DNA of 64,000 nt from Pseudomonas muyukensis (GTDB lineage: Bacteria; Pseudomonadota; Gammaproteobacteria; Pseudomonadales; Pseudomonadaceae). Location of the stretch: contig NZ_CP077073.1 of NCBI RefSeq assembly GCF_019139535.1, positions 3,004,501 through 3,068,500 on the forward strand, given 5' to 3'. The notes under the pieces were generated by a model. The model was not told where the DNA came from and made no database searches. It saw only the letters and a list, made by a program, of their open reading frames with translations. This document shows positions 38,950 through 47,756 of the stretch, one piece after another. Within the stretch, counting starts at the first letter, position 1; each line of letters starts with the position of its first letter. A program made the position numbers and the translations under genes.

Positions 38950-39380
38950 GGCTGGCTGACCCTGATCGCGCCCGCGGCGCTGCGTGCCAGGTCCATGCGC
39001 ACGGCGCCGCTGCGCAGGTGCAGGGTCAGCGGCGTGCCGATCCATTCGCCGTCCAGCCACAGCGGCCCGGCGGGCTTGACCTGCACCCTGACCGTGTCGG
39101 CTTGCCAGCGCTGCGGCTTGAGCGGGCCGTCGGCAAGCGCTTGGCCGTCGGCGCGCAGGAAGCGGTAGCCGTCACGGTCGCTGTGCCAGCGCAGCGGCTG
39201 GCCATCGGCCTGGGCCTCGCTCTGCGCCAACGTCAATAGGCGGGCCAGGCGTTCGGCATCGGCGCGCAGCTGCTTGCCCGGGTCGGGGCGGATGTTCAGG
39301 CTGATGGCGGCGCTGGCGATGCCGACAATCACCAGCACCACCATCAGTTCGATCAGGGTGAAACCACGTTGTCCTGGCAC
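38946..39380 (-). CDS. hxcU: GspH-type pseudopilin, HxcU-like
   Basis: A 144-aa minor pseudopilin. The prepilin cleavage region is GQRGFTLIELMVVLVIVG, with a 6-residue leader. LARLLTLAQSEAQADGQP and GYRFLRADGQ match the GspH family. GTG 39380 has AAGGAG 7 nt upstream, so the longer frame from 39512 is rejected. It is divergent from hxcP across 117 bp. Confidence 0.8.
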   Translation of the reverse strand: MPGQRGFTLIELMVVLVIVGIASAAISLNIRPDPGKQLRADAERLARLLTLAQSEAQADGQPLRWHSDRDGYRFLRADGQALADGPLKPQRWQADTVRVQVKPAGPLWLDGEWIGTPLTLHLRSGAVRMDLARSAAGAIRVSQP

Positions 39381-39497
39381 GGCTGCGCTCCTTGTCCATG
39401 TCGGCCAGCTTGCCCGAGCAAGATGATCGCGATGTGAAACAAAACCGTGAGGATTGCCCGCTATGCTCGGGCACAGGCCCACAAGGAGCGCGTGACC

Positions 39498-39938
39498 ATG
39501 CCGATTGCCCATCTCAAGCTGTCCCCCGGTCTGCTAATGCAAGGACTGGGCGTGTTGGTGACCGCCGCCGGGCTGGTGACTTGGGCTGCGCTGCTGCTGC
39601 CGTCAGCGCCGTCGGTCGCCTCGGCTGAGCCGGTGATGGCGGCGATGTTGACCCAGACCCCGGCGGCGCGCTGGTTCGCCGATATCCCGCTGCACCTGCA
39701 GATCAGCGTCAGCGGGGTGATGGCCGGCAGCCAGGGCGCGGTGGCCATCGTCAGCCTCGACGGTGGCCCGGCCCGCGCGGTACGCAGTGGCGAGGAACTG
39801 GCGCGTGGCGTGCGCCTGGTCGCCATCGAGCGCAGCGGGTTGGTGGTTGAGCAAGCTGGCCAGCGCAGCCGGGTCGAGGTGCCGGTGCTGGCTCAGGCAT
39901 CGTTCTGGGGCGAGGCGCCTGGGCCTTCGGCGAACTGA
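39498..39938 (+). CDS. hxcP: GspC-type inner-membrane protein, HxcP-like
   Basis: A 146-aa GspC-like protein. An N-terminal membrane helix (LGVLVTAAGLVTWAALLL) is followed by a homology-region domain (AVAIVSLDGGPARAVRSGEE, then GVRLVAIERSGLVVEQAGQ) that in other systems binds the secretin N0 domain. It has no PDZ or coiled coil at the end. AAGGAGCG precedes ATG 39498. Its 3' end overlaps the opposite GNAT gene by 46 bp. No gspD, E, F, G, K, L or M follows. Confidence 0.75.
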   Translation: MPIAHLKLSPGLLMQGLGVLVTAAGLVTWAALLLPSAPSVASAEPVMAAMLTQTPAARWFADIPLHLQISVSGVMAGSQGAVAIVSLDGGPARAVRSGEELARGVRLVAIERSGLVVEQAGQRSRVEVPVLAQASFWGEAPGPSAN

Positions 39939-40399
39939 CGCAGGCGCTCGCCGTCCAGGCGGTAGCGGATCCACTCGTCCTGCGGCTCGGCGCCCAGGGA
40001 CTGATAGAAACCGATGGCCGGCTCGTTCCAGTCCAGCACACTCCATTCCAGGCGCCCGCAGTGATTGGCCAGCGCTTCCCTGGCGATATGCCGCAGCAAC
40101 TGGCGACCGGCACCGTCGCCGCGTTGTTGGGGGCTGACGTAGAGGTCTTCGAGGTAGATGCCGTTGCGCCCCAACCAGGTGGAGTAGCTATAGAAGTACA
40201 CGGCGAAACCGATCGCCTGGCCGTCGCGTTCGCAGATCAGGCTGTGCACGGTGCTACCGGCGTCGAACAGGCTGTGCTCGATATCGGCGAGGGTCGCCAG
40301 CACTTCGTGGCGGGCGCGCTCGTACTCGGCCAGTTCGGTGATGAAGGCAAGGATCTGCGCGGCGTCGTCGCGTGCTGCGCGGCGGATGGTCAGGCTCAT
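39893..40399 (-). CDS. GNAT acetyltransferase, diamine-acetyltransferase-like
   Basis: A 168-aa GNAT enzyme. LEDLYVSPQQRGDGAGRQLLRHI matches the acetyl-CoA-binding motif; LEWSVLDWNEPAIGFYQSLGA matches motif B in the form seen in spermidine/spermine or diamine acetyltransferases. The N-terminal IRRAARDDAAQILAFITELA is also family-like. The substrate is a guess. Its 3' end overlaps hxcP tail to tail. Confidence 0.82.
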   Translation of the reverse strand: MSLTIRRAARDDAAQILAFITELAEYERARHEVLATLADIEHSLFDAGSTVHSLICERDGQAIGFAVYFYSYSTWLGRNGIYLEDLYVSPQQRGDGAGRQLLRHIAREALANHCGRLEWSVLDWNEPAIGFYQSLGAEPQDEWIRYRLDGERLRQFAEGPGASPQNDA

Positions 40400-40487
40400 G
40401 GCGGGGCTTCCTTGTGCAAGGCTCTGGGGCGACAGGCAGTGTCATGCAATTGGCCGGTGCCGCGCCAGTGCTTGTTCAGGCCGGGGG

Positions 40488-40556
40488 CGCCAGCCTTGCT
40501 GCGAATCAGCCTGGCACCGGCTGCGCCGTTGTTCGCCGGCAAGCCGGCTCCTACGG
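40488..40556. repeat. Degenerate REP pair
   Basis: GCCAGCCTTGCTGCGAA at 40490 is the inverse of the TTCGCCAGCAAGGCTGGC REP core. GTTCGCCGGCAAGCCGGCTCC at 40531 is a second REP facing it. It belongs to the same sequence family as the array at 18140 and lies between the GNAT gene start and the LysE gene. Confidence 0.65.
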
Positions 40557-40670
40557 CGAGTGTGACCATATCAATAATGTGTATCTGCACAATTTTTATA
40601 AACTGTACCGGTCGTGATTCGCATGGCTCCGTTAGTGTGGCAACACGACAACCCTCCGGAATACGCCGCC

Positions 40671-41291
40671 ATGCTTGCCTCGCTCGACCTGCTCAGCGCC
40701 TTCGTGCTGTTCGCCTTCGTTTCATCCATCACCCCGGGTCCCAACAACACCATGCTGCTGGCCTCGGGGGTGAATTTCGGCGTGCGCCGTTCGATCCCGC
40801 ATGCGCTGGGGATCAGCGTCGGCTTCATGGTCATGGTGCTGGCGGTGGGGCTGGGGCTGGGCGAGGTATTCAAGCTGTGGCCGGCGCTGTACACCGTGCT
40901 GCGCTATGCGGGCGCGGCCTACCTGCTGTACCTGGCCTGGAAGATCGCCACCTCCGGGCCGCTGGCGGGCGACGCCAAGGGTACTCGCAAGCCGCTGGGG
41001 TTCTGGGGCGCGGCGGCGTTCCAGTGGGTCAACCCCAAGGCCTGGGTGATGGCCGTGGGGGCGATCACCACCTATACCCCGGCCCAGGGCTATGTGTTCA
41101 ACGTCGTCGTCATCGCGGTGGTCTTTGCCTTGGTCAACCTGCCCAGTGTCGGCGTCTGGGTGATGTTTGGCAGCGCCTTGCGCAACCTGTTGCGCAATCC
41201 GCGCGCGGTGGTGCTGTTCAATGTCGTGATGGCCGTGTTGCTGGTGATTTCGCTCTATCCACTGCTGTTTGTAGAATCGACGTTTTCCTGA
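40671..41291 (+). CDS. LysE/RhtB-family amino acid exporter
   Basis: A 206-aa membrane protein with about six helices. The LysE signature is visible near the start: LFAFVSSITPGPNNTMLLASG. GAAAFQWVNPKAWVMAVGA is typical of the second half. ATG 40671 is chosen because the helix-1 sequence begins right after it; 19 more codons upstream are non-hydrophobic. The exported amino acid is not predictable. Confidence 0.88.
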   Translation: MLASLDLLSAFVLFAFVSSITPGPNNTMLLASGVNFGVRRSIPHALGISVGFMVMVLAVGLGLGEVFKLWPALYTVLRYAGAAYLLYLAWKIATSGPLAGDAKGTRKPLGFWGAAAFQWVNPKAWVMAVGAITTYTPAQGYVFNVVVIAVVFALVNLPSVGVWVMFGSALRNLLRNPRAVVLFNVVMAVLLVISLYPLLFVESTFS

Positions 41292-41310
41292 ATGTCGGTG
41301 AGTGCTGTAG

Positions 41311-42186
41311 ATGGAGTTGATTCCCTGGTCCCATGACTGCGCCGAAGGCTTCACCCTGCGTGGCTGGCGCACCCCGGCCAGCGGCCGGCCACTGTTGCAC
41401 TTCGTGCATGGCAACGGTTTCTGCAGCCTGGTCTACGAGCCGCTGCTGCTGCGCCTGGGGGCGCATTTCGACCTGTGGCTGAGCGATGTCCAGGGCCATG
41501 GCGACAGCGACCATGGCGGCCCGTTCCGCGGCTGGAACCGCACGGCGGCCTTGGCGCTGGAGGCGTTCCAGGCCGGGCGTGGCGAGTACGGCGAGGTGCC
41601 GTGCCTGGCGCTCGGGCACAGTTTTGGCGGGGTGCTGACCGGGTTGATGCTGGCCGCTGAGCCGGGCCTGTTCCAGCGCGCGGTGCTGCTCGACCCGGTG
41701 TTGTTCAGCCGGCGCATGCTCGGGGTGATGGGCGCGGCCGCGCTGGTTGGCCTGCATCGCCGTCATGCCTTGGCGCGCAAGGCCGCGACCCGGCGCAGCC
41801 ACTGGCCCGATCGTGAGGCGGCGCGCGCTTCGCTGCAAGGGCGGGGGATCTTCAAGGGCTGGAGCGATGCCGCGCTGCAGGCTTATGTGGCCCATGCCAT
41901 CGGCGATTGCGGCGAGGCGGTGGTACTCAAGTGCCGGCCCAGCCGCGAGGTGGAGATCTTCAGTTCGTATCCCGAGCGGATGTGGCGGCAACTGACGAGC
42001 ATCCAGACGCCAACGCAGATTCTCTATGGCGAACACACCTATCCGTTCGTGCCGCATTCGGCGCAGCGTCTGGCCGCGCTCAACCACCAGGTTAGCGCTC
42101 GGCAGGTGGCCGGCGGGCATTGCTTCATGCAAGAGGACCCGGTCGCGGCGGCCGAGCAGGTCCTGGCGTTTCTGCTGGCCCCTTGA
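41311..42186 (+). CDS. Alpha/beta hydrolase
   Basis: A 291-aa alpha/beta-hydrolase-fold enzyme. The oxyanion region is HFVHGNGFCS, the nucleophile elbow LALGHSFGGVLTG (Ser near residue 106), and the catalytic His is in AGGHCFMQEDP near the end. DPVLFSRRMLGVMGAA forms part of the lid. It is soluble, with no signal peptide. The substrate is unknown. It starts 19 bp after the exporter and is probably co-transcribed with it. Confidence 0.82.
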   Translation: MELIPWSHDCAEGFTLRGWRTPASGRPLLHFVHGNGFCSLVYEPLLLRLGAHFDLWLSDVQGHGDSDHGGPFRGWNRTAALALEAFQAGRGEYGEVPCLALGHSFGGVLTGLMLAAEPGLFQRAVLLDPVLFSRRMLGVMGAAALVGLHRRHALARKAATRRSHWPDREAARASLQGRGIFKGWSDAALQAYVAHAIGDCGEAVVLKCRPSREVEIFSSYPERMWRQLTSIQTPTQILYGEHTYPFVPHSAQRLAALNHQVSARQVAGGHCFMQEDPVAAAEQVLAFLLAP

Positions 42187-42302
42187 TGCGCTGCGCCGGA
42201 ACGGCGCTGATGTCCATTTCGCGACGATCAGCGCCCTGATCGCGTGCGAACGACAGGCGCAGATTCCGTACCCTGAGGCTCCCCCATCGGACGGAGCCCA
42301 GC

Positions 42303-43439
42303 ATGAACCAGGCGGTCAGCCCAGATCCCCAGCACACCCTCGAACAATCCCGTGCCCAACGCCGCCAGCGCTTGCTGCGCTTGGGCCTGGCCAGTGGCTT
42401 GGGGTTGCTACTGGCGGCCTATGGCGGTCACTGGTGGCTCGATGGGCGATTCCTCGAACAAACCGACGACGCCTATGTGCGGGCCGATTGGGCGCCTGTC
42501 AGCGCGCGGGTCAGCGGCTACGTCGCCGAGGTAGCGGTGGCCGACAACGCCACGGTCAAGGCGGGCGATTTGCTGGTGCGCCTGGATGAGCGCGATTTTC
42601 GCGATCGCCTGCGCCAGGCCGAGGCACGCCTGGCGGTCAGCGAGGCCGCCTTGCAGGTGCAGGCCATGCGCCTGCGCGCGTTTGCCGCCGAGCAGCACGA
42701 GCAGGTCCAGGCCATCGCCCGCGCCGCCGCCGAACGTGGCGGCAGCCGTGGCGAGGCGCAGCGTGCCGAAGCCGACTGGCAGCGTTACCAGCGCCTGGCG
42801 CAATGGCAGGCGGCAAGCGTGCAGCGCATGGAGCAGGCACGGGCCACACGGATCCAGGCCCAGGCCCTGCAGCGCGCCGCTGATGCCGAACTGGCCCGCC
42901 AGCAGGCGCGCCAGGCGGTATTGGCCGAGCAAGGCAAGCAGTTGCAGGCCGAGTTACGGCAACGCCAGGCCGACCTCGACCAGGCCCATGCCGAAGCCGA
43001 CCTGGCCCGCAGCGCCCTGGCCGATACCGCGATCCGCGCGCCGTTCGATGGCGTGGTTGGCCAGCGCAAGGTGCGCCAGCAACAGTACGTCACCCCGGGC
43101 CTGCCCTTGCTGGCGGTGGTGCCGGTGCGCCAGGCGTATGTGGTGGCCAACTTCAAGGAAACCCAGTTGGCGCACATGCGCCCCGGGCAACCGGTGACCC
43201 TCGAGGTGGACACCTTCGGCCGCCACTGGCATGGCACCGTGGACAGCCTCTCGCCAGGCTCGGGGGCGGTGTTCGCGCTGCTGCCGCCAGACAACGCCAC
43301 CGGCAACTTCACCAAGATCGTCCAGCGCTTCCCGGTGCGTATCCAGCTCGATCCTGAACGCGACGACGCCTGGCGGCTGCTGCCCGGCATGTCGGTGATC
43401 GCCACCGTGGACACTCGGCAGGCCGGCGATGAGCGTTGA
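42303..43439 (+). CDS. HlyD/EmrA-type membrane-fusion protein
   Basis: A 378-aa periplasmic adaptor with an N-terminal anchor near residues 22-40. The family start QTDDAYVRADWAPVSARVSGYVAEV holds the first lipoyl half. A long Gln/Ala/Arg-rich coiled coil spans about residues 105-235. The second half is SALADTAIRAPFDGVVGQRKV, and the beta-barrel contains YVVANFKETQLAHMRPGQ. It overlaps the MFS gene by 11 bp and would link it to an outer-membrane TolC-like channel encoded elsewhere. Confidence 0.9.
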   Translation: MNQAVSPDPQHTLEQSRAQRRQRLLRLGLASGLGLLLAAYGGHWWLDGRFLEQTDDAYVRADWAPVSARVSGYVAEVAVADNATVKAGDLLVRLDERDFRDRLRQAEARLAVSEAALQVQAMRLRAFAAEQHEQVQAIARAAAERGGSRGEAQRAEADWQRYQRLAQWQAASVQRMEQARATRIQAQALQRAADAELARQQARQAVLAEQGKQLQAELRQRQADLDQAHAEADLARSALADTAIRAPFDGVVGQRKVRQQQYVTPGLPLLAVVPVRQAYVVANFKETQLAHMRPGQPVTLEVDTFGRHWHGTVDSLSPGSGAVFALLPPDNATGNFTKIVQRFPVRIQLDPERDDAWRLLPGMSVIATVDTRQAGDER

Positions 43440-44937
43440 GCAGAAGGTTTCCACCCGCGCCTGGGTGGCGGTGATCGGCGGGCTGTTCGGCTGTTTCATG
43501 GCCGGCATGAACGTGCATGTCACCAGCGCCGCGTTGCCGGAGATCGAAGGCGCGCTGGGCGCCAGCTTCGAGGAAGGCTCGTGGATCTCCACCGCCTACC
43601 TGGTGGCCGAGATCAGCATGATCCCGCTGACTGCCTGGCTGGTGCAGGTGTTTTCCCTGCGCCGGGTGATGCTGGTGGGCTCGTCGCTGTTCCTGGCCAG
43701 CTCGGTGAGTTGCGCCCTGGCGCCGAGCCTGGAGGCGATGATCAGCTTGCGGGTGATCCAGGGCGCGTCGGGGGCAGTGCTGATCCCGCTGTCGATGCAA
43801 CTGATCATCACCGAGCTGCCGGCCAGCCGCATCGCCTTGGGCATGGCGCTGTTCAGCCTGTCCAACAGCGTGGCCCAGGCCGCCGGGCCGTCGATCGGCG
43901 GCTGGCTCACCGACCTGTACTCCTGGCGCTGGATCTTCCTGCTGCAGCTGCCGCCGGGCCTGGCCTTGCTGGCGGCGGTGGCCTGGTCGATCAAGGGCCA
44001 GGCCGGCGATCGCAGCGCCCTGCGCCAGGCCGACTGGCTGGGGATCGTGGCCATGGCCCTGGGCCTGGGGGCGCTGCAGGTGGTGCTGGAGGAGGGCGGG
44101 CGCAAGGACTGGTTCGACTCGCGCTTCATCACAGGCTTCAGCATCGTCGCGCTCATCGCCCTGGCGCTGTTCATCCAGCGTCAGTTGTGGGGGGCTCGGC
44201 CCTTCATCAACCTGCGCCTGCTGGCCAGTTACAACTTCGGCGTGGCCAGCCTGGCCATGGCGGTGTTCGGCGCGGCGACCTTTGGCCTGGTGTTCCTGGT
44301 GCCCAACTACCTGTCGCTGGTGCAGGGCTACAGCGCCAGCGAGATCGGCAAGAGCCTGATCGCCTACGGCCTGGTGCAGTTGCTGCTGGCGCCGTTGCTG
44401 CCGCGCCTGATGCGCTGGCTCAACGCCAAGCTGCTGGTGGCCAGTGGCTTTGCCATCATGGCCCTGGGCTGCTGGCTGGGGTCGCAGTTGACGGTGGATG
44501 CCGGCAGCAACGTGATCATTCCTTCGACCGTGGTGCGCGGCATCGGCCAGCCGTTGATCATGGTGGCGCTGTCGGTACTGGCGGTGAAGGGCCTGGACAA
44601 GGCCCAGGCCGGCTCGGCCTCGGCGTTGATTTCGATGTTGCGCAACCTGGGCGGGGCGCTGGGCACGGCGTTGCTGACGCAACTGGTGTCGCAGCGCGAG
44701 CGGTTTCACTCGGTACGGGTGGGCGAGGGCCTGACCCTGTTCGACGGCGCCCTGCAGCAGCGCTTGCCGGGAGGCCTGCTCGAACCACAGTCGCCCGAGG
44801 TCATGCAGACCCTGGCGCTGATCGACCAGAGCGTGCGCGAGCAGGCCTACCTGATGGCCTATTCAGATGCCTTCTACCTGTCGTGCGTGGCCCTGCTTGG
44901 CTGCGCCGCGGCGTCGCTGCTGCTGCGTAGCCGTTGA
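43429..44937 (+). CDS. EmrB-type multidrug exporter (MFS, DHA2 family)
   Basis: A 502-aa 14-helix MFS transporter. DHA2 motifs are visible: LFGCFMAGMNVHVTSAALPEI in helix 1, RVIQGASGAVLIPLSMQL, and motif C in AQAAGPSIGGWLTD. The partner adaptor is the preceding gene. Drug or fatty-acid export is typical; the actual substrate is unknown. The stop is only 4 bp from that of the START gene on the other strand. Confidence 0.92.
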   Translation: MSVEQKVSTRAWVAVIGGLFGCFMAGMNVHVTSAALPEIEGALGASFEEGSWISTAYLVAEISMIPLTAWLVQVFSLRRVMLVGSSLFLASSVSCALAPSLEAMISLRVIQGASGAVLIPLSMQLIITELPASRIALGMALFSLSNSVAQAAGPSIGGWLTDLYSWRWIFLLQLPPGLALLAAVAWSIKGQAGDRSALRQADWLGIVAMALGLGALQVVLEEGGRKDWFDSRFITGFSIVALIALALFIQRQLWGARPFINLRLLASYNFGVASLAMAVFGAATFGLVFLVPNYLSLVQGYSASEIGKSLIAYGLVQLLLAPLLPRLMRWLNAKLLVASGFAIMALGCWLGSQLTVDAGSNVIIPSTVVRGIGQPLIMVALSVLAVKGLDKAQAGSASALISMLRNLGGALGTALLTQLVSQRERFHSVRVGEGLTLFDGALQQRLPGGLLEPQSPEVMQTLALIDQSVREQAYLMAYSDAFYLSCVALLGCAAASLLLRSR

Positions 44938-44940
44938 CCC

Positions 44941-45543
44941 TCAGGGCTGGCGCTCGGCCACGGCACGCAGGGTCTTGAGGGTGACCATCGGCGCATCCAC
45001 CACGAACCGGTTGGCCAGCCAGCCCGGCACGTCGCCGGCCGGGTCGGCGCGCAACTGGTAGGTGACCTCGGTGTCGCGCTCGCCCAGCGGGCGCATGATC
45101 CATTCGCCGCTGAGCCGGCGCACGCGGATCAAGCCGGGCGTCACCGGTACCCGCCCAGGTTCGGCGCTCAGGTGGCGGACCAGGGTGTCGTCGTCCAGGC
45201 GCTCGGTACGCACCTTCAACACCATGTCCCGCGGCTTGGCCGGCCAGGGCAGGGCGGTGCTCAGGTAGACCCAGGTGGTGTCGCCGTCCACCTCCAGCAG
45301 GCGCATGTCGGCGCAGGCGTACAGCCACTTGCAGGCCACGCGCAGGTTCTCCTGCAGGTCGGTGAGGGTGCGCACGCTGGCCTTGATCCGGGTGACGCCG
45401 CGAAATTGCTGGTAGGACGAGCCTTTGACGCTGCTCAGGTAGACGTCGATGCCGTCTTGCTGGCGGGCGAGTTGCCAGTTGTCGGCCCACGACGCGGCAG
45501 CCGGTAGCACGAGCAGGGCAAGCAGGGCGCGGGGGAGGTTCAT
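44941..45543 (-). CDS. START-domain periplasmic protein
   Basis: The product has 200 aa with a signal peptide (LLALLVLPAAASWADNW). The rest is a START-like lipid-binding fold: WQLARQQDGIDVYLSSVKGSS, YQQFRGVTRIKA, WVYLSTALPWPAKPRDMVLK and WIMRPLGERDTEVTYQL. ATG 45543 is chosen because the signal peptide begins there. A bacterial role in lipid transfer is plausible but unproven. Confidence 0.82.
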   Translation of the reverse strand: MNLPRALLALLVLPAAASWADNWQLARQQDGIDVYLSSVKGSSYQQFRGVTRIKASVRTLTDLQENLRVACKWLYACADMRLLEVDGDTTWVYLSTALPWPAKPRDMVLKVRTERLDDDTLVRHLSAEPGRVPVTPGLIRVRRLSGEWIMRPLGERDTEVTYQLRADPAGDVPGWLANRFVVDAPMVTLKTLRAVAERQP

Positions 45544-45588
45544 GGCAAGAAGCCGGAAGAGGGATATGTGCTGAGTATGGCCCAGCAA

Positions 45589-45617
45589 TGTGGGAACGGG
45601 CTTGCCCCGTTCCCACA
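45589..45617 (-). terminator. Hairpin between allE and the START gene
   Basis: A 12-bp perfect stem (TGTGGGAACGGG and CCCGTTCCCACA) with a 5-nt loop lies 17 bp past the allE stop. On the minus strand it is followed by TTGCTGG, so there is little U-run. It probably ends the allE transcript before the START gene. Confidence 0.5.
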
Positions 45618-45633
45618 GGTCACGCAGGGGCGA

Positions 45634-46470
45634 TCAACGCTGTGGGTTGAGCGTCAGGTGCACGTGGCGGTTGACGTCCTTGTACAGCAGGTAGCTGAAC
45701 GGGCCTGGGCCGCCGGAGTAGCAGGCTTGCGGGCAGAAGGCGCGCAGCCACATGAAGTCGCCGGCCTCGACCTCGACCCAGTCCTGGTTGAGGCGATACA
45801 CCGCCTTGCCTTCCAGCACGTACAGGCCGTGTTCCATCACATGGGTCTCGGCGAACGGGATTACGCCGCCGGGCTGGAAGGTGACGATGTTCACGTGCAT
45901 GTCGTGGCGCATGTCGGCCATGTCGACGAAGCGGGTGGTGACCCAGCGGCCTTCGGTGCCTGGCATCTCGATGACGGTGGCGTTGTCGCGGTGGGTGACG
46001 AACGACTCCGGTGCCGGCAGGCCTTCGACTTTCTGGTAGTGCTTGCGCAGCCAGTGGAAGGTGACGTTGGCCTTGCTATTGTTGCGCAGGCTCCAGTCGG
46101 CGCCCGGGGCCAGGAAGGCATAGCCGCCGGGGACCAGGGTGTGGTGCTTGCCTTCGACGGTGATGTCGATCTCGCCTTCGACCACGAACAGTACCGCTTC
46201 GGCGTTCGGGTCCAGCTCGGGACGCTCGCTGCCGCCTTCGGGGGCGACTTCGACGATGTACTGCGAGAAGGTCTCGGCGAAGCCGGTCAGCGGGCGGGCG
46301 ATGACCCACATGCGCATCTTGTCCCAGAACGGCAGGTGGCTGGTGACGATGTCACGCATCACGCCCTTGGGGATCACGGCATAGGCTTCGGTGAACATGG
46401 CACGGTCAGTCAGCAGCTCGGTCTGAGCCGGGTGCCCACCGTGGGGGGCGAAGTAGGAAGGTTTCGACAT
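45634..46470 (-). CDS. allE: (S)-ureidoglycine aminohydrolase
   Basis: A 278-aa bicupin that releases ammonia from ureidoglycine in allantoin breakdown. The N-terminal MSKPSYFAPHGGHPAQTELLTDRA and the two cupin halves are visible: EGEIDITVEGKHHTLVPGGY and, with the metal ligands, FAETHVMEHGLYVLEGKA. ATG 46470 is chosen because the frame back to 46644 is not protein-like. It stands alone with no allantoinase or allantoate amidohydrolase gene in the window. Ammonia release complements the urease operon at 26-32 kb, but the two are not linked. Confidence 0.88.
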   Translation of the reverse strand: MSKPSYFAPHGGHPAQTELLTDRAMFTEAYAVIPKGVMRDIVTSHLPFWDKMRMWVIARPLTGFAETFSQYIVEVAPEGGSERPELDPNAEAVLFVVEGEIDITVEGKHHTLVPGGYAFLAPGADWSLRNNSKANVTFHWLRKHYQKVEGLPAPESFVTHRDNATVIEMPGTEGRWVTTRFVDMADMRHDMHVNIVTFQPGGVIPFAETHVMEHGLYVLEGKAVYRLNQDWVEVEAGDFMWLRAFCPQACYSGGPGPFSYLLYKDVNRHVHLTLNPQR

Positions 46471-46748
46471 GAACGGTCTCGACTTGTTGTTCTCTCCCCG
46501 TGCCTGGGACCACACCGGCCGGTGCGTGCAGGGGATGCCACGGCAGCATAGGGGGCAGTTCGGGATATCCACAAATGAAATGTTGAAATACCCAGTATTT
46601 GGTTTGTGAATGCAGTCCTGCCTGGCTTGCCGGTGCGCATGCAAGCCAATTCCTATATCAATGTAGGAGGGATCTGCGAAATTGGATCCACGACATTTTT
46701 TTCACATCCCCTTGCTAGCATCGCCGGCACTTTCAAGGAGCCGATTCG

Positions 46749-47645
46749 ATGATGCATGTGCTGCGCAAGCGTGGTGTTCGCCTGGCCTTGGCCGCTACCG
46801 CAGGCCTGGTGGCCAGCACCCTGGGCTTCTTCGCCTGGCAAACCTTCTACCCGGTGCAGGCCGCCGACGGCTGGGAAGTGCAGGTGCTGCACAACTCGGT
46901 GGCCCGGGCCGCCTCGCTGCTGCCCCAGGCCGACGGCAGCCTGCTGGTGAGCCGCGAGCTCAATGGCGGCAAGGGCAGCATCCTGCGGATCAGCGCCGAG
47001 GGTGACCGGGTGGTGTTGCTCGAGGGGCTGTCCAAGCCTGATGGCATGGTCGCCGTCGACGGCGGCTGGGCGTTCAGCCAGGAGGTGGGCGCAGCGCCGG
47101 TCAGCGTATCGCGCAGTGGCCAGGTCAGCACGCTGTTCCAGGGCAACAACGTGCAGGGGCTGTACAACGATGGCGAGCACCTGTATGCCATCGAGGACCG
47201 CAAGGGCGATGGCCGGCTGCTGCGCTACAACTGGCGCAGCGGCCAGCTCGAGGTGCTGCGCGCGGGGCTGACCGAGACCGAGGGCCTGACCCGCTGCAAT
47301 GACGGGCGGCTGCTGTACACCGAGAAGAGCACCGGCAAGATCCGCGCGTTGAGTGCCGAAGGCAACGATCCGGTGGTGGTCGAGGGGCTGCGTAATCCCA
47401 CCTTCCTGCTGTGTGATGCCCGTGGGCTGTGGATCAGCGAGGATTCCACCCATCGCGCGCGGTTGCTGCGGGTCGATGGCGCAGGCGTGCAACACGTCGT
47501 GCTCAGTTACCTGAAGGCGCCGCAAGCCATCGTCCCCGATGGCAAGGGCGGCTACCTGCTGGCCGAAGGCGGCCGTGACCGGGTACTGCGCCTGACCCCG
47601 CCGGTGCAGGCCGCCACGCTCGCGCAGCGGGTGCCGCAGGCCTGA
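46749..47645 (+). CDS. SMP-30/gluconolactonase-like beta-propeller protein
   Basis: The product has 298 aa. An N-terminal signal anchor is followed by a six-bladed-propeller pattern of repeated short strands: VARAASLLPQADGSLLVSRE, EGLSKPDGMVAVDGGWAF, GLTETEGLTRCNDGRLLYTE and GLRNPTFLLCDARGLWIS. This resembles SMP-30-type lactonases. The exact metal ligands are not obvious, so activity is uncertain. AAGGAG precedes ATG 46749 by 8 nt. Confidence 0.7.
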   Translation: MMHVLRKRGVRLALAATAGLVASTLGFFAWQTFYPVQAADGWEVQVLHNSVARAASLLPQADGSLLVSRELNGGKGSILRISAEGDRVVLLEGLSKPDGMVAVDGGWAFSQEVGAAPVSVSRSGQVSTLFQGNNVQGLYNDGEHLYAIEDRKGDGRLLRYNWRSGQLEVLRAGLTETEGLTRCNDGRLLYTEKSTGKIRALSAEGNDPVVVEGLRNPTFLLCDARGLWISEDSTHRARLLRVDGAGVQHVVLSYLKAPQAIVPDGKGGYLLAEGGRDRVLRLTPPVQAATLAQRVPQA

Positions 47646-47756
47646 GCCAGGTGAACCCGCACGGCGCCAGGCCCGGCGACTGCGTACAGAGCCTAGGAGC
47701 CCTTGTGCCCGAACCGCCAGGCTCGGCACACTGGGCGCCTTGTGAAGGAGCAGGCC

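Noticed and set aside
45568..46551. 327-codon plus-strand frame over allE
   Set aside because: It mirrors allE and has no signal or motif. The minus strand has a full bicupin.
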